Part shown: positions 22,454 to 31,153 of the stretch, one piece after another
Numbering within the stretch: position 1 is the first letter of the stretch
Layout: the number at the start of each line of letters is the position of its first letter
From: Pseudomonadota bacterium
GTDB taxonomy: Bacteria; Pseudomonadota; Gammaproteobacteria; Burkholderiales; Burkholderiaceae_C
Assembly: GCA_018241185.1 (NCBI GenBank)
Contig: JAFEEH010000209.1
Span: 1 to 44,779, forward strand
Length of the DNA: 44,779 nt
Reading direction: 5' to 3'
The notes under the pieces: model-generated
Told to the model about the DNA's origin: nothing
The model's database searches: none
Seen by the model: only the letters and a program-made list of their open reading frames with translations
Made by a program: the position numbers and the translations under genes

Positions 22454-24532
22454 TCAGGCCGTCAGGCGGCGCTTGTCGTGGCGACGGGCACGGCGGCGCA
22501 GCATGGCCAGCATCGACAGCGCGACGGCCACCGCGCCGAAGATCTCGGGCTCGGGCGTGCTGGGCACTTCGGCGCCCAGGGCGTTCTCGCCCACCCCCTG
22601 CGGCAGCGGCAGGGGCTGGTTCACGCTGTCGCTGCCGGCCGTGTTGCGCACCACCTTGTCGACGGCGATGAAGCTGGTGTACTGCGTGAGCAGGCTGTAC
22701 TTGAGGCCCAAGTCGGTGATGGCCTGCTTGTAGCGGTCGCCGGCCTCCAGCGCCTCCTGGTCGGACAGCGCGGCGATGCGGTGGCGCGCCCACAGCGCCC
22801 GCAGCGCGCTGGCGTTCTGCGCCGTGCGGCCGTCGATGCGCAGTTCCTGCTTCCACGGACCGCTGGCGCTCTGGCCCTCGATCGTCACGCCGCCCTTGGG
22901 CTCGCCGCGCCACTTGCCGAACACGATCACCGGCCGCTCGCCGAGCACGTCCGGCAGCTGCTGCGGCTCGACGTCGTACACATCGAGGCCGCCGAAGGTG
23001 GCGCGCACCTTCGTCAGTACGGGCGATTCGACCATGCGGCGAAAGCGCGCCGCCTGCTCGGGCGCCTGCACCGGGTCGGTGATGATGAAGGGCTCGCCCA
23101 TGCCGGCGCGGGCCAGGCCTTCCATGAGGTGACGGTTCACCGACGAGCCGATGCCGAAGGAAAAGAGGTTGGCCTTGTCGAGGTTCCTGCGCACGAGTTC
23201 GAAGGCCTCGCGCTCCACCGTCACGTAGCCGTCGGTCACGACGACGATGCTGCGCGAGACATTCGCGGCCTTGGGTTCGGCGTACACGCGCTTGAGCGCG
23301 GGGATGAGTTCGGTGCTGCCGTTGCCGCTGTAGTTCTTGATGGTGGCCAGGGCCTGCTCGATGTTGGCACGCGTGGCCGGCACGGACTGCGCGTTGAGCA
23401 TCCTGTTGCTGCCCGAGAAGAGCAGCACGTTGAAGGTGTCGCTGGGGCGCAGGCCGCCGATCAGGCGCTCGAGCATCGCCTTGGCGGTGTCGAGCGGAAA
23501 GCCGTGCATCGAGCCCGAGATGTCGACCACGAAGATGTAGTCCCGCGGCGAGATGGCGCTGGCCGCAACCGATTTCGGCGGCTCGACCATCGCCAGGAAG
23601 AAGTTCTCCGCGCCGTCGCCGTTGCCCTTGTAGAGCATCAGGCCCGATTCGATTTTCTCGCCCGCAAGACGGTAGTCGATGACGACATCGCGGTTGTCCA
23701 GCGGGCGCCCATCGGCACGCAGGGCCACGTCGGCGTGGTGGGCCTCGTCGCTGGTCTTCACGTCGATCGCATGGGTGAGCGAGCGCACTTCCTTGATGCC
23801 CATCGGCGTGTCGATCGCGACCTTCATCTTGAACGACGTATTCGGCGCCACGTTGGCACGCAGCGTCGGCTGAGCGACCCACTTTGCCTGTGCGTTCTCC
23901 GACTGCGGGCTGTTGTATCGCGGGCCCACCACGGTCGGGAACACGAACTGGTAGTTGCCGCCCTGCGGCACCAGCAGCTCGGTGTAGCGCAGTTCGACCT
24001 TCACGTCGTCGCCGGGCAGGATGTTGGCGACGTTCATCTGGAACACGTTGGGCAGCTGCTGCTCCAGCAGCGCGGCGGTCTTGCCTTCCTGCTTGGCGGT
24101 CTCGTATTCGATGCGGGCCTGCTGCTTCTCGCGGATCTGCGCCGTGATGAGGCGGTCGGCCAGGCGCACGGTGAGGCCGCCCACGGCCGCCTTCGTGGAT
24201 CCTGGGAACACGTACTTGGCCTCGATCGGGCGCTGGCCTTCGTTGCGGTAGGTCTGGGTGACGGTGACGTCGGCGATCACGCCCGAGATGCGCACGTCGA
24301 CGTCGGTGCCCTTGAGGGGCAGGCGGTCCACGTCCGGCGAGTCGCTCTTGACGAAGAAGTAGGGGCTCTCCGTCTTCTGGCGGGGTGCGGCCTCCTGCGC
24401 GTGCAGCGGCCGGGCCGTCAGCAGGACGAAGCAGGTGGTGGCCAGGCTGACGGTGGCAAGCCAGAGCCAGCGGCCGGCGCGCGGCGCCGTGGCGGCGGAG
24501 GGGATGGGTTCGGTGAGGGTGGCGGCTTCCAT
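22454..24532 (-). CDS. VIT and von Willebrand factor A domain protein with C-terminal sorting tail
   Basis: The 692-residue exported protein has a signal region (about residues 22-45, cleavage near LHAQ), a VIT domain (about 75-200: YRNEGQRPIEAKYVFPGSTKAAV, LEQQLPNVFQMNVANILPGDDVKVELRY) and a vWA domain with a complete MIDAS site starting at DISGS (Asp337, Ser339, Ser341), for metal-dependent ligand binding. The C-terminus has STPEPEIFG, a hydrophobic stretch (AVAVALSMLAMLRR) and an Arg-rich end, the tripartite PEP-CTERM-like layout. It resembles the target proteins of proteobacterial dedicated sortases (TIGR03788-type), but the adjacent enzyme is an exosortase. AAGGAG lies 8 bases before the ATG. 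First gene of the operon, with a CreB-type box upstream. Confidence 0.88.
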   Translation of the reverse strand: MEAATLTEPIPSAATAPRAGRWLWLATVSLATTCFVLLTARPLHAQEAAPRQKTESPYFFVKSDSPDVDRLPLKGTDVDVRISGVIADVTVTQTYRNEGQRPIEAKYVFPGSTKAAVGGLTVRLADRLITAQIREKQQARIEYETAKQEGKTAALLEQQLPNVFQMNVANILPGDDVKVELRYTELLVPQGGNYQFVFPTVVGPRYNSPQSENAQAKWVAQPTLRANVAPNTSFKMKVAIDTPMGIKEVRSLTHAIDVKTSDEAHHADVALRADGRPLDNRDVVIDYRLAGEKIESGLMLYKGNGDGAENFFLAMVEPPKSVAASAISPRDYIFVVDISGSMHGFPLDTAKAMLERLIGGLRPSDTFNVLLFSGSNRMLNAQSVPATRANIEQALATIKNYSGNGSTELIPALKRVYAEPKAANVSRSIVVVTDGYVTVEREAFELVRRNLDKANLFSFGIGSSVNRHLMEGLARAGMGEPFIITDPVQAPEQAARFRRMVESPVLTKVRATFGGLDVYDVEPQQLPDVLGERPVIVFGKWRGEPKGGVTIEGQSASGPWKQELRIDGRTAQNASALRALWARHRIAALSDQEALEAGDRYKQAITDLGLKYSLLTQYTSFIAVDKVVRNTAGSDSVNQPLPLPQGVGENALGAEVPSTPEPEIFGAVAVALSMLAMLRRRARRHDKRRLTA

Positions 24533-24641
24533 GAAGGGCTCCTTGAGATCGGTGTGCGTCGAAGCGCAGCGCCACTGTCGAAGGCCGCCGAGAAGCCAGA
24601 AGGAAGCGCACGAGAAGCGATGTCGAAGCCGCGCGCGCTGT

Positions 24642-24657
24642 GTGAAGTCCGTGTGAA
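24642..24657 (-). promoter_or_regulatory. CreB-type box (cre-tag)
   Basis: On the minus strand this reads TTCAC-ACGGAC-TTCAC, an exact match to the TTCAC-N6-TTCAC direct repeat bound by CreB and its homologue BlrA. It lies between the divergent VIT/vWA gene (110 bases from its ATG) and creD (94 bases from its ATG), so one site could serve both. CreB and CreC are encoded in this window. Confidence 0.8.
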
Positions 24658-24751
24658 GTGGGGGTGCGAAACACTGGCCCGCGGCTTCATACGCGCTTCC
24701 GGCGGCGCACGGACCATCGGCCCCCATCGCATCCACGGAGAGGAAACCAAG

Positions 24752-26260
24752 ATGTTCCAGACCCTTCGCAACTCCGCACTCGTCAAGGTGCTCGCGCTGG
24801 TGGCGCTCACCCTGCTGCTGTGCATCCCGCTGGCCGAGATCGGCTCGCTGATCCGCGAACGCGGCCAGAGCCAGGCCGAGGCGGCCCAGGAGCTGGCGAG
24901 CACGCACGCCGGCGCGCAGACCGTGGCCGGCCCCTTCCTCGTGCTGCCCTGGGTCGAGCAATGGACCGAGACCGAACACAACATCAAGGGCGAGGTGACG
25001 GGCCAGTCGCAGCGCACCAAGGCACGTACCGCCATCGTCTTTCCCGAGCGGCTGAAGATCGACGGCCGCATGACACCCGAAGAACGCTACCGCGGCATCT
25101 TCCGCGTGCTGTTCTACAAGCTCGACGCCACGCTCGACGGTCGTTTCGCCGCCCTGGGACCGGTGCCGAGGCCCACTGAGCGGGGCGGCACCGTGACGCT
25201 GGGCACACCGCAGCTGGCCTTCAGCGTGAGCGACGTGCGCGGCATCGAGGGCTTGCCCGACGCGGCGCTGAGTGGCACGCCGATGCGCTTCCAGCAGGGC
25301 ATCCCCGGCCTGGGCCAGGGGGGTGCGCTCCAGGGCATCCATGCGCCGCTGTCCGGCGAGGCACTGAGCGCGCTGGCGAGCGGCCAGGCGATGGACTTCC
25401 GCCTCGCGTTGAAGCTGGTCGGGCAGGAACAGCTGAGCATCGTGCCGGCGGCCGAGGACACCGAGGCCCATCTGCAATCGCCCTGGCCGCACCCGAGCTT
25501 CGGCGGCCGCTTCCTGGCCAGCGAGCGCACGGTGGGCGACGCCGGCTTCGACGCCCGCTGGCGGGTGTCGGCGCTGGTGAGCGCGGCGCGCACGCAGCTG
25601 TTGCGCCAATGGGCTGCCGAGGCGACGACGCCGGGCGCGGTCGACGTGGCCTGCGCCGGCGGCGACAGCGCGTGCATGGCGGCGGCCACGGCTGCCACGG
25701 CCACCGCACCTGCACGGGCCGACCTGCGCGAGGTCGACAGCTTCGACGTCGCACTGGCGCAGCCCGTCAACGTGTACTTCATGGCCCACCGCGCGGCCAA
25801 GTACGGCGCGCTCTTCATCGGCCTGGTGCTGATGGCCAGCTTCATGTTCGAGCTGTTCCGCCAGCTGCGCCTGCACCCCGTGCAATACGGCCTGGTCGGC
25901 CTGTCCGTGGCACTGTTCTTTTTGTTGCTGGTGGCGCTGTCGGAAAAGCTACCCTTCTGGCAGGCCTATGCGCTGTCCGCCTGCGCGAGCGTGGGGCTGC
26001 TCATGGCCTACTTCAGCGCGGTGTTGCGTGGCTGGCGCCGCGGTGTGGGATTGGGCGCTTTCGTGGCCGTGCTGTATGGCGCGCTGTACGGGCTGCTCGC
26101 CTCGGAGAACAATGCGCTGCTGCTCGGGGCCCTGCTGACCTTCGGCATGCTGGCGCTGTTGATGCTGGTGACACGGAACGTCGACTGGTATGCGCTGTCT
26201 GATGGGAGGGCCCGGCCCGCCGCGCCAGCCGCCGCCACCGGCCCAGCGCTATCGAATTGA
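24752..26260 (+). CDS. creD: CreD-family inner membrane protein
   Basis: The 502-residue protein has one N-terminal membrane helix (LVKVLALVALTLLLCIPLAEIG), a large periplasmic domain (SLIRERGQSQAEAAQELASTHAGAQTVAGPFLVLPW is a CreD hallmark) and a C-terminal block of five or six helices beginning VNVYFMAHRAAKYGALFIGLVLMASFMFELFRQLRLHPVQYGLVG. CreD is the classic output gene of CreBC and affects envelope integrity and beta-lactam response; its biochemical role is unknown. The ATG at 24752 has a GGAGAGGAAACC Shine-Dalgarno region. The last codons (CTA TCG AAT TGA) come from a copy of the 63-bp repeat. The periplasmic domain has an Ala/Thr-rich insert around 310-330. Confidence 0.93.
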   Translation: MFQTLRNSALVKVLALVALTLLLCIPLAEIGSLIRERGQSQAEAAQELASTHAGAQTVAGPFLVLPWVEQWTETEHNIKGEVTGQSQRTKARTAIVFPERLKIDGRMTPEERYRGIFRVLFYKLDATLDGRFAALGPVPRPTERGGTVTLGTPQLAFSVSDVRGIEGLPDAALSGTPMRFQQGIPGLGQGGALQGIHAPLSGEALSALASGQAMDFRLALKLVGQEQLSIVPAAEDTEAHLQSPWPHPSFGGRFLASERTVGDAGFDARWRVSALVSAARTQLLRQWAAEATTPGAVDVACAGGDSACMAAATAATATAPARADLREVDSFDVALAQPVNVYFMAHRAAKYGALFIGLVLMASFMFELFRQLRLHPVQYGLVGLSVALFFLLLVALSEKLPFWQAYALSACASVGLLMAYFSAVLRGWRRGVGLGAFVAVLYGALYGLLASENNALLLGALLTFGMLALLMLVTRNVDWYALSDGRARPAAPAAATGPALSN

Positions 26261-26310
26261 TAGCTGACGGCGCACGCCCCATGGGCGCTGGCGGCCGATT
26301 TCATTCTCAA
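26248..26310 (+). repeat. 63-bp-family repeat, copy D, supplying the creD stop codon
   Basis: GCTATCGAATTGATAGC opens the copy; GCGCACGCCC.ATGGGCGCTG forms the second stem, then GGCCGATTTC. The first arm contains the TGA stop of creD. It ends about 20 bases before the penicillin-binding protein start. Confidence 0.85.
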
Positions 26311-26330
26311 GTTTCGGATTTCTCCTTCCT

Positions 26331-28760
26331 ATGTCTTCCACGTCTCGCCTCTGGTCTCCGCGCGCCAAGCGCATCGCGCTGTGGAGCGCGGCCGGGGTGG
26401 GCGGGGCCATCGCTGCGGGCCTTCTGGCCATCGGCATCGCCCTCGTCCTCATCGCACCGCAGTTACCCGATGTTTCATCTCTGGCCAACTACCAGCCCAA
26501 GCTGCCGTTGCGCGTGTACACCGCTGACGGCGCGCTGATCGGCGAGTTCGGCGAGGAGCGCCGCGAACTGGTCCCGATCGACAAGATCCCACGCGTGCTC
26601 AAGGACGCGGTGCTGGCCACCGAGGACGCGCGCTTCTACCAGCACGGGGGCATCGACACCAAGGGCGTGCTGCGCGCGGTGTTCGCCAATCTCTCGGGCG
26701 GCCGGGCGCAGGGTGCGTCGACCATCACGCAGCAGGTCGCGCGCAACATGTTCCTCACCTCCGAGCGCACCGTGAGCCGCAAGCTCAAGGAGGCGATCCT
26801 GGCCTGGCGCCTGGAGGACAAGCTCACCAAGGACCAGATCCTCGAGATCTACATGAACCAGATCTACCTGGGCAACCGCGCCTATGGCTTCGCGGCCGCC
26901 GCACAAACGTACTTCGGCAAGCCGCTGGAGCAGATCACCGCCGCCGAGGCCGCCATGCTGGCCGGCCTGCCCAAGGCACCCGGCACCAACAACCCGGTGG
27001 CCAACCCGCGACGCGCCGTGGCACGTCAGCAGTACGTGATCCAGCGCATGGTCGAAACCGGCTACCTGAAGCCCGCCGACGCCGAAGCCGCGCGCGCCGA
27101 ACCGCTGAAGCTGCGCGAAGCCAACGACCCCTCGCGCGTGCACGCCGAGTACGTGGCCGAGATGGTGCGCCAGCAGATGGTCGACAAGTTCGGCGATGCG
27201 GCCTACACGCGGGGCCTGAACGTGACGACCACGCTCACCGCTGCCGACCAGAACGCCGCGTACGCCGCGCTGCGCGCCGGCCTGCTCGACTACGAGCAGC
27301 GGCAGCCCTACCGCGGCCCCGAAGGCCTGGTCGCCGACCTGCCCACCGATCCGAAGGCGCTCGACCAGGCCATCGACGAGGCGCTGGCCGACCATCCCGA
27401 CAACGGCGAGCTGGTGGCCGCGGTGGTGCTGGAGGCGGGCCCGAAGAAGATCACCGCGGTGCGCGCCAACGGTGACACGGTCGAGATCACCGGCCGCGGA
27501 TTGCAGCTCGCGCAGCGCGCGCTGAACGACAGGGCGCAGGCACCCGTGCGCATCCAGCGCGGCGCCATCATCCGGCTCGAGCCCAACGGCAAGTCCTGGG
27601 AAGTGGCCCAGCTGCCCGAGGTGGAAGGCGCCTTCGTCTCGCTCGACCCGCGCGACGGGTCCGTGAAGGCGCTGGTCGGCGGCTTCGACTTCAACAAGAA
27701 CAAGTTCAACCACGTCACGCAGGCCTGGCGCCAGCCGGGCTCGAGCTTCAAGCCCTTCATCTACTCGGCCGCGCTCGAGAAGGGCTTCGGCCCGTCGACG
27801 GTGGTGAACGATGCACCGCTGGTGTTCGACTCCGCCGCCACCGGCGGCCAGCCCTGGGAGCCGAAGAACTTCGAAGGTGGCTTCGACGGCCCGATGAGCC
27901 TGCGCACCGCACTGCAGAAGTCGAAGAACCTGGTGACCATCCGCGTGCTCGACGCCATCACGCCGCAGTACGCGCAGGAGTGGATCGGCCGCTTCGGCTT
28001 CGACCCGGCCAAGCACCCGGCCTACCTCACGATGGGCCTGGGCGCCGGCTCGGTCACGCCGATGCAGATGGCCGGCGCCTACGCCGTCTTCGCCAACGGC
28101 GGCCTGCGCGTGCAACCGCAACTGGTGACGCGCATCGCCGACGCGCGCGGCCAGATCATCGAGGAATCGCCGCTGCCGAAGGTCGACGAGGCGCAGCGCG
28201 CCATCCCCGCACGCAACGCCTTCGTGATGGACAGCCTGCTCAACTCGGTGGTGAGGAGCGGCACCGGCTACAAGGCGTACGCGGCGCTCAGGCGCGACGA
28301 CCTGTACGGCAAGACCGGCACCACCAACGATTCCTTCGACGCCTGGTTCGCCGGCTTCCAGCCCACGCGCGTGGGCATTGCCTGGGTGGGCTACGACACG
28401 CCACGGCAATTGGGCGTGCGCGGCGAGACCGGCGGCAGCGTGGCGCTGCCCGTGTGGACCGCCTACATGAAGACCGCGCTCAAGGGCGTGCCGGTCGCCA
28501 AACTGGCCGTGCCCGAAGGCGTGACCGACATCGGCGGCGATTGGGCCTACAACGAATACGCCAACGGCGGCGGCGTGCAGGCGCTCGGCGTGGAGCCCAC
28601 GGCTCCGCTGATGCCGGGCAGCGGCCCCGAGGCCGGCACGGTGCCGGGAATGGGCAGCAACGTGCCGGCGGAGTTGGGTGTGTTCCCCATGGGGCAGCAG
28701 GCCCCTGGGGCGCGGCGCGACTCGCCGGAGCGCAACCGCATCCTGGACCTGTTCCGCTGA
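26331..28760 (+). CDS. mrcA: Penicillin-binding protein 1A (bifunctional class A PBP)
   Basis: The 809-residue protein has an N-terminal membrane anchor (about 20-43), a GT51 domain with catalytic Glu98 (ATEDARFYQHGGID), GASTITQQVARN and KDQILEIYMNQIYLG, and a transpeptidase domain with SxxK at Ser471-Lys474 (PGSSFKPF), SxN at Ser531 (SKN) and KTG at Lys661 (YGKTGTTNDSFDAWF). It polymerises and cross-links peptidoglycan and is a target of beta-lactams. Length is close to that of other PBP1A proteins. It follows creD on the same strand, 70 bases away with the repeat between. Placement beside creD and near creBC fits a wall-stress locus. It converges on the next gene with a gap of 16 bases. Confidence 0.94.
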   Translation: MSSTSRLWSPRAKRIALWSAAGVGGAIAAGLLAIGIALVLIAPQLPDVSSLANYQPKLPLRVYTADGALIGEFGEERRELVPIDKIPRVLKDAVLATEDARFYQHGGIDTKGVLRAVFANLSGGRAQGASTITQQVARNMFLTSERTVSRKLKEAILAWRLEDKLTKDQILEIYMNQIYLGNRAYGFAAAAQTYFGKPLEQITAAEAAMLAGLPKAPGTNNPVANPRRAVARQQYVIQRMVETGYLKPADAEAARAEPLKLREANDPSRVHAEYVAEMVRQQMVDKFGDAAYTRGLNVTTTLTAADQNAAYAALRAGLLDYEQRQPYRGPEGLVADLPTDPKALDQAIDEALADHPDNGELVAAVVLEAGPKKITAVRANGDTVEITGRGLQLAQRALNDRAQAPVRIQRGAIIRLEPNGKSWEVAQLPEVEGAFVSLDPRDGSVKALVGGFDFNKNKFNHVTQAWRQPGSSFKPFIYSAALEKGFGPSTVVNDAPLVFDSAATGGQPWEPKNFEGGFDGPMSLRTALQKSKNLVTIRVLDAITPQYAQEWIGRFGFDPAKHPAYLTMGLGAGSVTPMQMAGAYAVFANGGLRVQPQLVTRIADARGQIIEESPLPKVDEAQRAIPARNAFVMDSLLNSVVRSGTGYKAYAALRRDDLYGKTGTTNDSFDAWFAGFQPTRVGIAWVGYDTPRQLGVRGETGGSVALPVWTAYMKTALKGVPVAKLAVPEGVTDIGGDWAYNEYANGGGVQALGVEPTAPLMPGSGPEAGTVPGMGSNVPAELGVFPMGQQAPGARRDSPERNRILDLFR

Positions 28761-28776
28761 GGGTCTCGGCAGAGGT

Positions 28777-29355
28777 TCAGCGACGCAGCGGCGTGAAGCA
28801 GCCGGCCCGTGCACACGAGGCCGCGCTGCGCCAGTGAATCGCGTTCCAGTCCAGCGGATTGCGCGGCCGGTCGCGGTTCAGGAAGACGCCCGCGCCTGAT
28901 GGCCGCGACCAGCCCACGAGCCGAATGCCGGCCACCGCCTCGTCCTGCGCCGCCGTCGGCGTGCCGAAAGTCTGGAGCAGGTAGCGGGTCGCTGCGCGGT
29001 GCTGCCACCACGGCATGTTGACCACCACCTCGTCGAGCCTGCCATCCTGGAAGAAGAAGGACAGGTAGAGGGTGGGCATGCCGTTGTACCGGTGCGCCTC
29101 GACCCGGCAGCCGCGGCTGCCGGCCACGTTGACGCGGTAGGGACCACAGAGGATCGGCAGGCCCGCGAAGCGTTCGCGCAGATCCGCTTCGGTCCAGCGC
29201 TCCGACAGGTCGTCCAGCGCGAAATCGGCCGGCGGCCTCGGTCGCGAAAAGACGAACTGCGCGTATTCCTCCATGCCGTCGGGCTGCCACCGCCACAAGG
29301 CCGCGACCGCGACGACTGCCGCCAGACCACAGAACAGCGCGACCCTTCGATTCAT
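28777..29355 (-). CDS. Uncharacterised exported or membrane-anchored protein
   Basis: The 192-residue protein has an N-terminal hydrophobic segment (VALFCGLAAVVAVAALW), which could be an anchor or an uncleaved signal. The remaining domain has four Cys (GPYRVNVAGSRGCRVEAHRYNG, AASCARAGCF), FALDDLSERWTEADLRERFAGLP and many Trp residues. No family is recognised. It lies between the penicillin-binding protein gene and creC, 112 bases downstream of creC on the same strand, so it could be an accessory gene of the Cre locus. Function unknown. Confidence 0.7.
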   Translation of the reverse strand: MNRRVALFCGLAAVVAVAALWRWQPDGMEEYAQFVFSRPRPPADFALDDLSERWTEADLRERFAGLPILCGPYRVNVAGSRGCRVEAHRYNGMPTLYLSFFFQDGRLDEVVVNMPWWQHRAATRYLLQTFGTPTAAQDEAVAGIRLVGWSRPSGAGVFLNRDRPRNPLDWNAIHWRSAASCARAGCFTPLRR

Positions 29356-29467
29356 CGTCTACCCCCCTGTCGTGCGGGCCAGTGTCACACGCTCGCACTC
29401 TCGTGCGCCAGAACGATGAACCGCCACGCGCAGTCCGCGTCGAAGACCGCACCTTCGGCGGACGCGC

Positions 29468-30946
29468 TCACAGGCCGATCCGCCCGGAATCCCGTGGCAG
29501 GTGGCTCAGGGGCAGGGTCAAGGTCGCCACCGCGCCACCACCGGCCGCATTGCCCAGCTCGATGCGCCCACGGTGCAGGGTGGCGATCTCCTTGACGAAG
29601 GCCAGGCCCAGCCCGGTGCTCTTCTTCTGGCTGTGCGGCCGCGCCAGCGAATAGAACTTCTCGAACACCTTGTCGCTCGCGTAGTCGGGGATGCCGGGGC
29701 CGTGGTCGCGCACGGTGATGCGCACCTGGCGCGAAGTGGCGGACAGTCCGAGCACGACCTCGCCGCCCACGGGAGAGAAGTCGATGGCATTGGCCAGCAG
29801 GTTGCTCACCGCACGACGCAGCAGGAAGGGATCGCCCTCGGTGGCCGCATCGGCACGCAGCTCGATCCGCACCTGCACCTGACGCAGCGAGGCGGTGGCC
29901 TGCGCGCCGTCGGCCACCTCCTCGAGCAGGGGGCGCAGCGCCACGGGCTCGATGCGGTCGAGCACGCGCCGCGTCTCGAGCGCGGTGAGCTCCATCATGC
30001 GGTCGACGATTTCCTGGATGCGCTGCGTCTCGCGCGCGATATTGGCCAGGAAGCGCTCGCGCTGCACCGGCGGCATGCCTTCTTCCTGCAACAGTTCGGC
30101 CGCGCCGCGGATGGCCGAGAGCGGACTCTTCACCTCGTGCGTGAAAGTCTGGACGTAGTCGGCGACGTAGTTGCGGCCGGTGACCGCATCGCGCATCTCG
30201 TGCACGGCGCCGCGCAGCATGCCGACCCCCTGGCGCACCATGCGCACGGGGTGAAAACCACGCTGCCGCCGCAGCCAGCGCAGGTAATCGGCCGTGAGGC
30301 CGAAGGGCCGTACCAGCCACACCGAGAGGATGAGCGCGAAGACCAGCAGCGCGGCGGCCGAGCCGATGCCCACCCACAGCGTGCGCGTGCGCGCGTCCTC
30401 CACGAACTGCCCGAAGCTCTGCACCGGCTTGCCGACGCTGACCATGCCGACGATCTCGCCGTTCCAGCGCACGGGCGCGCCGACGTACATCACCGAGCTC
30501 AGCGGATCGGACTCGACGTCGCGCGACGAGCGTGCGCCGTACTGGCCCGCGAGCGTGCGGTTGACGTCGCGCCACTGCGAGAAGTCGGCACCGGTGGCGC
30601 GCCCGGTCGAGTCGAAAAGCACGTGCCCCGCGCGGTCGGTGACGTACACGCGCAGTTCCACGCGCCGCTTGTGCAGGTTGTAGATCTGCGCCGAGAACTC
30701 GCGCGCGTAGACGGTGCGGAACAGCGGCTCCAGCCGCGCCGTGTTGATGGCACCAGCCACGACGTCCTGCTCGACCAGGCTGGCGATCAGCTGCGAGGTC
30801 TCGACCAGCGACTCTTCCGCCGACTCGCGGTAGCGCGGGTCGATGTCGCCCATCACGCGGTACAGCAGGAAGCCGATGCCCACCACGTAGATGAGCAGGA
30901 TGCCGATGAAGATGCGGGTGCGGCGCGAAAGCATCAGGCGTGGCAC
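29468..30946 (-). CDS. creC: CreC sensor histidine kinase
   Basis: The 492-residue kinase has two membrane helices (about 11-30 and 190-213) around a periplasmic sensor domain with DIDPRYRESAEESLVETSQLIASLVEQ and DPLSSVMYVGAPVRWNGEIVGMVSVGKP, both CreC hallmarks. The cytoplasmic part has the phosphoacceptor His270 (TFTHEVKSPLSAIRGAAELL) and an ATPase domain (DHGPGIPDYASDKVFEKFYSL, KSTGLGLAFVKEIA). CreC responds to growth conditions and, in some pseudomonads, to penicillin-binding protein inhibition. The first start is GTG at 30946; ATG at 30934 is an alternative and neither has a clear Shine-Dalgarno. Two repeat elements separate it from creB by 207 bases. Confidence 0.93.
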   Translation of the reverse strand: MPRLMLSRRTRIFIGILLIYVVGIGFLLYRVMGDIDPRYRESAEESLVETSQLIASLVEQDVVAGAINTARLEPLFRTVYAREFSAQIYNLHKRRVELRVYVTDRAGHVLFDSTGRATGADFSQWRDVNRTLAGQYGARSSRDVESDPLSSVMYVGAPVRWNGEIVGMVSVGKPVQSFGQFVEDARTRTLWVGIGSAAALLVFALILSVWLVRPFGLTADYLRWLRRQRGFHPVRMVRQGVGMLRGAVHEMRDAVTGRNYVADYVQTFTHEVKSPLSAIRGAAELLQEEGMPPVQRERFLANIARETQRIQEIVDRMMELTALETRRVLDRIEPVALRPLLEEVADGAQATASLRQVQVRIELRADAATEGDPFLLRRAVSNLLANAIDFSPVGGEVVLGLSATSRQVRITVRDHGPGIPDYASDKVFEKFYSLARPHSQKKSTGLGLAFVKEIATLHRGRIELGNAAGGGAVATLTLPLSHLPRDSGRIGL

Positions 30947-30952
30947 GCGTTT

Positions 30953-31017
30953 GCTATAAAACTCATAGCTGCTCGCGCAGGCGGGACGGGCGCTGCGGGC
31001 CGATTTGGCATAAAAAA
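30953..31017 (+). repeat. 63-bp-family repeat, copy E
   Basis: GCTATAAAACTCATAGC opens the copy, followed by TGCTCGCGCAGGCGGGACGG, GCGCTGCGGGCC and GATTTGGCATAAAA. It is one of the most complete copies. It lies between creC and creB, immediately next to a second kind of repeat. Confidence 0.88.
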
Positions 31018-31025
31018 GCGGACCT

Positions 31026-31124
31026 CCATACGCGAAGGACGCAAAGGCTTCGCGAAGCTCGCGAAAGACATCCTTCCGATTTTTTTCGCGTCCTTTGCGT
31101 GACCTTCGCGTCCTTCGCGTACGG
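31026..31124. repeat. Element with 22-bp terminal inverted repeats (family 2, copy 2)
   Basis: CC.TACGCGAAGGACGC.AAGG occurs at 31026-31047 and, as its reverse complement, at 31103-31124, with two mismatches. The interior has further GCGAAG/CTTCGCG arms and a T7 run. It shares GGACGC/GCGTCC and the 11-base GCG rhythm with the element at 12767-12895. It sits inside the creB-creC intercistronic gap. Confidence 0.8.
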
Positions 31125-31153
31125 CTGCCCGTTCCCGATTCCGCACCCGCATC

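Noticed and set aside
22028-24751. Long plus-strand open frame upstream of and in frame with creD
   Set aside because: It runs antisense to the exosortase and VIT/vWA genes and reads as His/Arg/Gln/Ala-rich nonsense. High GC removes stop codons; only the part from 24752 has CreD features and a Shine-Dalgarno.
24533-25885. Minus-strand extension of the VIT/vWA frame
   Set aside because: It is antisense to creD and lacks any domain; the signal peptide and Shine-Dalgarno place the start at 24532.
26475-28814. 779-codon minus-strand frame over the PBP gene
   Set aside because: It is the antisense shadow of a gene with complete GT51 and transpeptidase motifs.
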